A DNA stretch of 36,836 bases. Origin: GWE2-51-13 sp041736705. GTDB taxonomy: Bacteria > Bacillota_I > Bacilli_A > Erysipelotrichales > Erysipelotrichaceae. The notes under the pieces are model-generated. The model saw nothing but the letters and a program-made list of their open reading frames with translations. It was not told where the DNA came from and made no database searches. Location: assembly GCA_041736705.1 (NCBI GenBank), contig JBGSTC010000015.1, forward strand, positions 1-36,836, given 5' to 3'. The position numbers and the translations under genes were made by a program. This document shows, one piece after another, positions 31,316 through 36,836 of this stretch; the first letter of the stretch is position 1, and each line of letters begins with the position of its first letter.

Positions 31316-31321
31316 TATAAT
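31293..31321 (+). promoter_or_regulatory. Promoter of the 31390 gene
   Basis: TTGTGT (31293-31298), 17 bases, TATAAT (31316-31321). It lies about 70 bases before the start codon and overlaps the upstream terminator. Confidence 0.5.
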
Positions 31322-31389
31322 GAAGTTACCACGGATGCGAAAATATCTGTCACCGTTTCGCATTCGTTGTCTGAAAAGGGGGGATTTTG

Positions 31390-31686
31390 ATGAAGAAGTT
31401 CCTGTGGGGGGGACTTGTCGGGGTTTTCGGCTATTTGCTTTCTTCAACCGCCATGTCCCTCGTGATTTATGTCGTTGAAAACAAGCTGTTGTTTGAGCCG
31501 GCGAGTTTATCCGAAGTGATTCGGTTTTCGCTGGGTTCGCAGTTGCCGGTCTGGTTCATTCTCATCCTCTGTAGCGGCCTCTTGAATTGGAAGTTCGATC
31601 TACGGACTACGATCTACACCGTGTTGATGGGAGTGGTCGTGTGTGGATTCGTCCTGGGTTGTTACTTAGGCGCCGTCGTATTCTAA
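31390..31686 (+). CDS. Small four-helix-type membrane protein
   Basis: A 98-residue hydrophobic protein, MKKFLWGGLVGVFGYLLSSTA, with three membrane segments and a short acidic loop (EPASLSEVIRFS) in the middle. A run of six G lies 6 bases before the ATG; a TTG one codon earlier is less likely. It has its own promoter and shares a bidirectional terminator with the convergent transketolase gene. Loosely similar in form to the 30570-30872 product. Function unknown. Confidence 0.65.
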   Translation: MKKFLWGGLVGVFGYLLSSTAMSLVIYVVENKLLFEPASLSEVIRFSLGSQLPVWFILILCSGLLNWKFDLRTTIYTVLMGVVVCGFVLGCYLGAVVF

Positions 31687-31717
31687 AAGGAACACTTCGC
31701 AGTGAAGTGTTCCTTTT
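31685..31717. terminator. Bidirectional terminator
   Basis: A perfect 14-bp stem AAAAGGAACACTTC / GAAGTGTTCCTTTT with loop GCAGT, U-rich on both strands. It ends the 31390 gene and the convergent transketolase gene. Confidence 0.9.
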
Positions 31718-31720
31718 CTT

Positions 31721-33691
31721 TTAGAGGGACTTGAAAGTATCGATGACGTTTTGAACGGTGAATCCGAATTTTTCGAAGAGGACTTCGCCCGGTGCGGAAG
31801 CACCGAAACGGTTGAGTCCGATGCATTTCCCGTCAAGGCCGACGAACTGATGCCAGCTGAGGTCGGCGGCGGCTTCGATGGCAACCCGCTTACGCAAGCT
31901 CTTCGGTAACACTTCGTCTTGATACGACTGAGGTTGTTTCTTGAAGAGTTCGAAGGAAGGTAAGGAAACCACGTTGACTTCGATGCCTTCTTCATGGAGT
32001 TTCTTCTGTGCGTCGACCGCGAGGAAGACTTCCGATCCGCTGGCCATCAGGATCCCTTGCGGATTCCCTTGGGCTTTGGAGAGGATGTATCCGCCTTTGA
32101 AGGCGTCTTTACCGCTGCCATCCAATTGAGGAAGGTTCTGACGGGTCAAGACGAGGACCGTCGGGGCGTCTTTCGCCGTAAGTGCGACCGCCCATCCGGC
32201 TGCGGTTTCGCGTGCATCCGCAGGACGGAAGACCGTGACATTGGGTTGGGCGCGAAGCATGGTCAGTTGTTCGATGGGTTCATGGGTCGGTCCGTCTTCA
32301 CCCACACCGATACTGTCATGGGTAAGGACGTAGATAAGCGGCAGATTCATGACGGATGAGAGACGGATCATGGGCTTCATATAGTCCGCGAACACGAAGA
32401 ACGTGGCGACGAAGGAAATCAGACCGCCATGGAGGCGAATCCCGTTCCCGATCCCGGCCATCGCGTTTTCACGTACGCCGAAGTGGATGTTTTTCCCTAA
32501 GGGATTGTCTTTACTGAAGAATCCGACACCTTTCATCTCCGTCTTCGTGGAAGGCGCCAAGTCGGCGGACCCTGCGAAGAGATTGGGGACTTTATCTTTG
32601 ATGCGGTTGATCAATTCGCCGGAAACATTGCGTGTCGCCTGCGGTTTGGCATCGAAGGTCCAGAACGCTTCATCTTCCAGGAAGGACCAATCGGTTTCTT
32701 CGAAATAGGTCTTCCAGAGTTTCGCCTTTTCAGGATAAGCGACGCAATATTCCGCGAAAAGCGTGTTCCAACTTTCTTCGGCTTTCACACCTTTTTCGGC
32801 ACAGGCTTGGTAATGGGCATAGATTTCTTCATCGACGAAGAACGGTTCGCTATTCGACCAACCCAGATTCTCACGCAACTTTGCGATGTTTTCCAATCCT
32901 AACGGTTCACCATGGGCGCTGGCACTGCCTTCCCTGGGGGAACCTTGTCCGATATTGGTGTGGATTTCAATCAAGGTCGGACGGGACGAGTCGGCTTTCG
33001 CCGCCTGGATCGCGAACGCGATCGCGTTTAAATCCGTTCCGTCTTTCACATCCAAGGTCTGGAAGCCATAGGCTTCAAACCGTTGTTTTACATTTTCGGT
33101 AAATGCGATATCCGTCTTCCCTTCGATGGTGATCCGATTGGAATCATACAGGACGATCAGCTTGCCAAGCGCCAAGGTACCGGCCAACGACATCGCTTCC
33201 GACGCCAAGCCTTCCATCATGCACCCGTCGCCTGCGATGACAAACGTATGATGATCGATGACGGGGAATCCCGGTTCATTGAACGTCGCCGCCAAATGGG
33301 ATTCGGCCATCGCCATGCCGACCGCATTGGTCATTCCGGCACCCAAGGGTCCCGTCGTGGTTTCGATCCCGACCGTATGTCCATATTCGGGATGTCCCGG
33401 GGTCTTGGATCCCCATTGACGGAAGGATTTCAAATCGTCCAGGGTGACACCGTAACCAAAGAGATGAAGAAGCGAGTAGATCAGCATCGAACCATGTCCG
33501 GCGGAAAGTACGAACCGGTCGCGGTTAAGCCAGTCCGGGTTTTTCGGATTATGTTTGAGTTCATGAGCCCAGAGTTGGTAGGCCATCGGCGCCGCCCCCA
33601 AGGGAAGTCCCGGATGACCGGAATTCGCTTTTTGTACACCATCGGCGGAAAGGATACGGATCGCATCGACTGCTTTTTGATTGATTGTCAT
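31721..33691 (-). CDS. tkt: Transketolase
   Basis: A 656-residue thiamine-diphosphate enzyme of the pentose phosphate pathway, full length. Landmarks: KANSGHPGLPLGAAP (22-36), the SAGHGSMLIYSLLH segment, the ThDP/Mg motif GDGCMMEGLASEAMSLAG, YDSNRITIEG, and HDSIGVGEDGPTHEPIEQL in the pyrimidine domain. It transfers two-carbon units between ketose and aldose phosphates. GGAG lies 6 bases before the ATG at 33691; the frame is open for 42 codons further upstream, but that part is AT-rich leader containing the -10. Single-gene unit. Confidence 0.95.
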   Translation of the reverse strand: MTINQKAVDAIRILSADGVQKANSGHPGLPLGAAPMAYQLWAHELKHNPKNPDWLNRDRFVLSAGHGSMLIYSLLHLFGYGVTLDDLKSFRQWGSKTPGHPEYGHTVGIETTTGPLGAGMTNAVGMAMAESHLAATFNEPGFPVIDHHTFVIAGDGCMMEGLASEAMSLAGTLALGKLIVLYDSNRITIEGKTDIAFTENVKQRFEAYGFQTLDVKDGTDLNAIAFAIQAAKADSSRPTLIEIHTNIGQGSPREGSASAHGEPLGLENIAKLRENLGWSNSEPFFVDEEIYAHYQACAEKGVKAEESWNTLFAEYCVAYPEKAKLWKTYFEETDWSFLEDEAFWTFDAKPQATRNVSGELINRIKDKVPNLFAGSADLAPSTKTEMKGVGFFSKDNPLGKNIHFGVRENAMAGIGNGIRLHGGLISFVATFFVFADYMKPMIRLSSVMNLPLIYVLTHDSIGVGEDGPTHEPIEQLTMLRAQPNVTVFRPADARETAAGWAVALTAKDAPTVLVLTRQNLPQLDGSGKDAFKGGYILSKAQGNPQGILMASGSEVFLAVDAQKKLHEEGIEVNVVSLPSFELFKKQPQSYQDEVLPKSLRKRVAIEAAADLSWHQFVGLDGKCIGLNRFGASAPGEVLFEKFGFTVQNVIDTFKSL

Positions 33692-34007
33692 AGCATTCTC
33701 CTTTTTCGTTCTTATTATACTGTAAAACACTCTGTTTCGGCAGAGGTTTCTCATCGAAAGTTTATTTTTTGTCGAATTTATTGATTGTTTCAAACTTTTT
33801 AATGAACATATGTTCATATATTTGTGATTTTCGTATACTTTCTTGCATTCTTTACATTCTTTGTGCCGTTCTTGGAAACACGCAAGAAATCTCCGTCAAA
33901 CTTGGATTACTTACCATGCACATTCACGGAGATTTAATGATCTAAATGATTTTCTAAACAAAATTAAATATAGGTTGCTGGTGCATATTCAGCCGTTCGT
34001 CGTTGCA
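33692..34007 (-). promoter_or_regulatory. AT-rich leader of tkt: -10 box, palindrome and inverted repeat
   Basis: A 316-base gap without a credible gene. On the minus strand TATAAT lies at 33719-33714, about 23 bases before the tkt start. ATGAACATATGTTCAT (33802-33817) is a perfect 16-bp palindrome and may be an operator. AAATCTCCGT (33887-33896) and ACGGAGATTT (33926-33935) form a perfect 10-bp inverted repeat around 29 bases, without a U-tract. The remainder shows nothing I can name. Confidence 0.45.
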
Positions 34008-34829
34008 TTATTTCTGACATCGCGGACAGAATGTGATGCTTCCTCCCAGAAACGGTTCTTTCAATATTGTCGCAGAACAGGCCGGGCAGGATGTCCCGAC
34101 TGTCTTTGCATAGAGTGTCGGTGCATACCCGCCTTCTTTCCCAAATAAATCCTTCTCGGTCGCCCTACCGCCACGTTCCACCATTTCAGGCAACGTTTTC
34201 TTGATCGCATCATAAAGTTGACGAAGATGCATTTCATCGAGTGTCTCATGTTTGCGTTTGGGATGAAGCTTCGCATTGAAGAGGATGTCTTGTAGACAAC
34301 CGTTGCCTAAGCCCGGGATTCTCTGCTCGGTCGCCAACATCCCTTTGATCGACATCGTCGGCGGACAAGAAGCGACCAATCCTTTGAAGTAATCGAATGT
34401 AAATTCATCCAGAAGAGGCGAGGGCTTCTCTTTCGCAATGATCGTATACGGATTCGAGTTCTCTCCCTTGGGATAGAGATACATCATCCCGTACATCGCG
34501 ATGGTCACGGTGATCGTACTTTGGTCCTCGAAGCGGATCATCATCTGATGTTTCAACGGCAATTTCTCGTCGGGTTTGAAATAACGCGGACTGGCGCCAT
34601 CGCTGAAATACAGATGCATATCGTCGATTTCGACCTCGATCTGGCCTCCGAACGATTTCGCCCCACGGATGGTTTTCCCTTCCAACAACATCGGGTAGCG
34701 GTCCGCATCCAATGAGAAAAAAGCGAACTTATGCGGTGATGCATTGAGGATGACTTTCTCGATTTTCTTTCCGACCAGCGTCTGATTGATCTGTCGGGAA
34801 ACGACGATGCTTTCAGGTAACTCGATCAT
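34008..34829 (-). CDS. Fpg/Nei-family protein without the catalytic N-terminal proline
   Basis: A 273-residue protein of the formamidopyrimidine-DNA glycosylase/endonuclease VIII family. It has the family core, the helix-two-turn-helix region (about residues 155-210, containing LATEQRIPGLGNGCLQDILF) and a C-terminal zinc finger C248-C251-C268-C271. The N-terminus is MIELPES instead of MPELPEVE, so the nucleophilic proline is replaced by isoleucine, although the Glu is kept. It may be a non-catalytic or altered-chemistry damage-binding protein. Such MIELPE-type proteins occur in other Firmicutes as far as I recall and are often labelled endonuclease VIII. GGAG lies 5 bases before the ATG. Confidence 0.82.
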   Translation of the reverse strand: MIELPESIVVSRQINQTLVGKKIEKVILNASPHKFAFFSLDADRYPMLLEGKTIRGAKSFGGQIEVEIDDMHLYFSDGASPRYFKPDEKLPLKHQMMIRFEDQSTITVTIAMYGMMYLYPKGENSNPYTIIAKEKPSPLLDEFTFDYFKGLVASCPPTMSIKGMLATEQRIPGLGNGCLQDILFNAKLHPKRKHETLDEMHLRQLYDAIKKTLPEMVERGGRATEKDLFGKEGGYAPTLYAKTVGTSCPACSATILKEPFLGGSITFCPRCQK

Positions 34830-34929
34830 TTCGGCTCCTTCTCATGGACATCCGTCCTTTGGTTTCACTTTAGCAAATCCCTTTCTTGAATTCAATATCC
34901 CGATACGATTCAGCGAAGTGTTTTCTCCT

Positions 34930-34957
34930 TTGACGTTCAAGGTTTCTTTGGTATAAT
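34930..34957 (+). promoter_or_regulatory. Promoter giving a probable leaderless DUF1287 mRNA
   Basis: TTGACG (34930-34935), 16 bases, perfect TATAAT (34952-34957). Only six bases separate the -10 from the ATG at 34964, so transcription should begin at or next to the A of the start codon. No ribosome binding site is possible. Confidence 0.65.
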
Positions 34958-34963
34958 TGTCCC

Positions 34964-35692
34964 ATGAAACACCTACCCCCGAGAAGGAGAGTAAGAATCG
35001 GACGACTGATCCTCGTCGTTTTTTTACCTTTACTCTTGCTTGTCGGAACGGGAATTGTTATTTCTACCCTTCTTCAACCGAAGGAAGAACCCAAGCAACT
35101 CGAACCGGCCGATGGTTTGCCTTTGACCCTCCTCGACTATGGCATCGCCCCTTTACCCGATTATGACCATGACGGTGTCGATGATTTCAGAGAGATCGTC
35201 TATGGCGCACGGATCGATGCGCAAAACATGGTGACCTACCGTAGCGCCTACTATGCCGGAGGATATCCGCCGGATGACGAGGGCGTGTGCACGGATCTGA
35301 TCTGGCGCGCACTGAAGCAAGCCGGATATAGTTTGAAAGACTTGATCGACGAAGATATCAAGGCGCGTCGTTGGACCGCTTATGATTATATCGAATTCCG
35401 CGACCCGAACATCGATTTCAGACGGGTCTTGAATGTGAAGATTTTCCTGGATGCCCATGCGGTGAAACTGACCAACGACATTTACGACCGCGACCAGTGG
35501 GTGCCCGGGGATTTGGTTGTATTCGGGGATGACTTCTCCCATATCGCCGTTATTTCCGACATCAAGAACATCAACGGCATCCCGTTCATCATCCACAACA
35601 GCGGACAACCCAAACGGGAAGAAGACCGCTTGGAAATCGGAAGTAAAACGCAAGGCGTTACCGGACATTATCGCTGGATCCTTAATCCATAA
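34964..35692 (+). CDS. DUF1287 (YijI-like) membrane-anchored protein
   Basis: A 242-residue protein with a basic N-terminus, one membrane anchor (about residues 13-36) and an extracytoplasmic domain. DYDHDGVDDF (67-76) looks like a small calcium-loop insertion. The DUF1287 pattern follows: GVCTDLIWRAL (C109), NIDFRRVLNV, VPGDLVVFGDDFSHIAVISD (H193), FIIHNSGQ (H211) and TGHYRWIL at the end. The Cys-His arrangement is that of NlpC/P60-like peptidases or amidases, so a cell-wall related hydrolase is plausible. No ribosome binding site precedes the ATG and no alternative start is supported, consistent with leaderless translation. Confidence 0.82.
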   Translation: MKHLPPRRRVRIGRLILVVFLPLLLLVGTGIVISTLLQPKEEPKQLEPADGLPLTLLDYGIAPLPDYDHDGVDDFREIVYGARIDAQNMVTYRSAYYAGGYPPDDEGVCTDLIWRALKQAGYSLKDLIDEDIKARRWTAYDYIEFRDPNIDFRRVLNVKIFLDAHAVKLTNDIYDRDQWVPGDLVVFGDDFSHIAVISDIKNINGIPFIIHNSGQPKREEDRLEIGSKTQGVTGHYRWILNP

Positions 35693-35697
35693 GTAAG

Positions 35698-35720
35698 CAC
35701 CTGACGATTCAGGTGTTTTT
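35698..35720 (+). terminator. Terminator of the DUF1287 gene
   Basis: CACCTGA / TCAGGTG with a CGAT loop followed by five T, six bases after the stop codon. Confidence 0.8.
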
Positions 35721-36654
35721 AGTTTGCGGTCTGGGGGAAGACATATTCGGCGAACGACAGGTACTCCTCCTCGGATAATGTCATATATCCGGTATCGTCG
35801 AATTCATGGTCATAGAATTCCGCTTGATCAAGAAGGAAATAATCATACATCGGTTTCTCGATCGGGTAATCATAATCATCCCACGTCGCATCGACATATT
35901 TCCACTCATGATCGACATAGACCAGATTCCAGGCATGGTCTTCCGCATCAGAACTCACCATGAGAATCGGTATCCCCATTTCCTTCAGTAAACCCATATA
36001 CGCTTGGCTATACCCGTTGCATACCGCCAATCCATCTTCGAAGACCCCGATTGCGGAAAAAGAATCCGAGTCGCGCTTCTTGTTTTTGATCGCCTCGTCG
36101 TCATAGCGGACACGCTTGATGATTTGATCATGTAAGTACTTAACATCTTTCGCATCTTCCAGATTCTGTTTCTTCAACACATAGGTCCATTCATCGATCT
36201 TCTTTTCCACAAGGTCGACTTCTTCCTCGTCGACGACCAAGGTAACCGTATCGGTGACCACCTGTAGCCTTCCGCCTTCGCTATATTCGACCGTACCTTC
36301 ATAGTACTCGAAGTCATGGACGAAGAGACTGATCAAGTATGAGACGACTTTATCATGATCCAAGCGTTCTTCGCTTAGATATTCCGTCAGGAGGTTGCCT
36401 TGTTCAAAGCGTAATGTCAGAAGAAGCGCCAATTCCATTTCGGACTCGACCCAGAAAACCGTCGAATCTTCTTCGATGTATTGACTATGAGCCAAGTGGA
36501 ATTCGGTATCGATCGCATAATAATCATCCGATACCACCCACGTTTGGGAGTGCGTGAGGTCTTTGGGGATTGGACGTGTGAAAACACATCCTGAGAACGT
36601 CAAAAGGATGACAAGAAAGGCGATAATGATTCGGGTATATCCTTGGTGCTTCAT
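35719..36654 (-). CDS. Transglutaminase-like lipoprotein
   Basis: A 311-residue protein. A short basic N-terminus and hydrophobic stretch end in the lipobox LTFSGC (C23), so it is a lipoprotein on the outer face of the membrane. The C-terminal half is a transglutaminase-core domain with the triad C212 (AVCNGYSQAY), H240 (DHAWNLVYV) and D255 (YVDATWDD). The region 60-165 is acidic and without recognisable domain. Such proteins act as papain-like peptidases or crosslinkers at the cell surface. The start at 36654 is chosen for the signal peptide; TATAAT ends six bases before it and there is no ribosome binding site, again implying a leaderless transcript. Confidence 0.85.
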   Translation of the reverse strand: MKHQGYTRIIIAFLVILLTFSGCVFTRPIPKDLTHSQTWVVSDDYYAIDTEFHLAHSQYIEEDSTVFWVESEMELALLLTLRFEQGNLLTEYLSEERLDHDKVVSYLISLFVHDFEYYEGTVEYSEGGRLQVVTDTVTLVVDEEEVDLVEKKIDEWTYVLKKQNLEDAKDVKYLHDQIIKRVRYDDEAIKNKKRDSDSFSAIGVFEDGLAVCNGYSQAYMGLLKEMGIPILMVSSDAEDHAWNLVYVDHEWKYVDATWDDYDYPIEKPMYDYFLLDQAEFYDHEFDDTGYMTLSEEEYLSFAEYVFPQTAN

Positions 36655-36660
36655 AGGTTC

Positions 36661-36689
36661 ATTATAGTCGATGACCGGTATGTTTTCCA
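36661..36689 (-). promoter_or_regulatory. Promoter giving a probable leaderless lipoprotein mRNA
   Basis: On the minus strand TGGAAA (36689-36684), 17 bases, TATAAT (36666-36661), then GAACCT and the ATG. The spacing to the start codon is the same six bases seen at the DUF1287 gene. Confidence 0.6.
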
Positions 36690-36702
36690 CCTACCAAATC
36701 AT

Positions 36703-36836
36703 AACTACCGGCTTAGCCGGTAGTTTGCCTTCGCCCTATAAGGGCTTGTTGCTGCCGTCCCCTCCGGGACGCCGAGGGCCTGACAGCCGCAGCGTTTCCT
36801 CAGCTGGCACCTTACGGTGCCTTTTCTACTGCTTTA
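36703..36836. other. Highly structured GC-rich non-coding segment (possible RNA gene, class unknown)
   Basis: The last 134 bases hold a chain of stems: a perfect 10-bp hairpin 36703-36725 (AACTACCGGC / GCCGGTAGTT), GCCCT / AGGGC at 36733-36745, CGTCCC / GGGACG at 36756-36771 enclosed by GCTGCC / GACAGC (36751-36756 and 36782-36787), and GGCACC / GGTGCC at 36806-36821 with TTTTCT after it on the plus strand. No open frame with a start and site is seen. On the minus strand GTCAGGCCC and GGCAGCAACA recall the bacterial SRP RNA core, but the GGAA tetraloop context does not fit. It may be cut by the window edge. Confidence 0.4.

Noticed and set aside
33843..34148. A 101-codon plus-strand frame with a basic, cysteine-containing product
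   Set aside because: It begins with a non-ATG codon, lacks a ribosome binding site and runs antisense into the zinc-finger end of the Fpg-like gene, which explains its cysteines.
36703..36836. SRP RNA (ffs) as a firm annotation
   Set aside because: GTCAGGCCC and GCAGCAACA are suggestive, but the apical stem and tetraloop between them do not match the conserved SRP domain IV, so only a structured region of unknown class is reported.
1..36836. CRISPR arrays, tRNA and rRNA genes
   Set aside because: Read through on both strands; no regularly spaced repeats, no cloverleaf and no rRNA-like conserved blocks were found.

Overview
The window looks like chromosomal DNA of an anaerobic, fermentative, low-genome-complexity member of the Bacillota/Mycoplasmatota lineages. 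Supporting signs are strong purine-rich ribosome binding sites, Firmicutes-type riboswitches (lysine L-box and yybP-ykoY manganese), intrinsic terminators with U-tracts, CcpA-type cre sites, PTS permeases, RpiR and CdaR regulators, and oxygen-sensitive radical SAM enzymes including an anaerobic sulfatase-maturating enzyme. TGA is used as a stop, so the code is the standard bacterial one. Most of the window is roughly 50-60% GC where hand-counted; one block (about 21.2-26.7 kb) is clearly AT-richer. I could not place the organism more precisely.

Left part (1-9.3 kb): the cut-off end of an IS3-like element; a NUDIX hydrolase; a lysine riboswitch driving an APC amino-acid permease and an amidohydrolase; a type II P-type cation ATPase behind a probable yybP-ykoY manganese riboswitch; and an operon of aldo/keto reductase, alpha/beta hydrolase and two small membrane proteins.

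Sulfosugar part (9.4-26.5 kb): two parallel loci each pair a cellobiose-family PTS EIIC with a cytoplasmic Cys-type sulfatase and an RpiR regulator. The second locus also has a GH1 6-phospho-beta-glycosidase. An anSME at 13.4-14.5 kb should activate both sulfatases. The likely logic is uptake of a sulfated sugar by PTS, then intracellular desulfation and hydrolysis. Between the loci lie a HAD phosphatase, a split ThrE-type exporter, and a glycerate unit (CdaR regulator, GntP permease, glycerate kinase). The second sulfatase locus (21.3-26.4 kb) is the AT-rich block and was probably acquired.

Membrane part (26.7-31.7 kb): from a strong promoter, four overlapping or tightly packed genes encode a radical SAM enzyme of the MJ0619/Tes-like class, an ICMT/PEMT-type membrane methyltransferase, a DUF4395 membrane protein and an Lgt-like protein lacking several canonical Lgt catalytic residues. 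Small membrane proteins follow, three of which are paralogues. I regard this as the best candidate for an undescribed system, possibly membrane lipid or lipoprotein modification.

Right part (31.7-36.8 kb): transketolase; an Fpg/Nei-like protein without the catalytic N-terminal proline; a DUF1287 protein; and a transglutaminase-like lipoprotein. The last two appear to be transcribed as leaderless mRNAs. The window ends in a highly structured non-coding segment that may be an RNA gene of unknown class.
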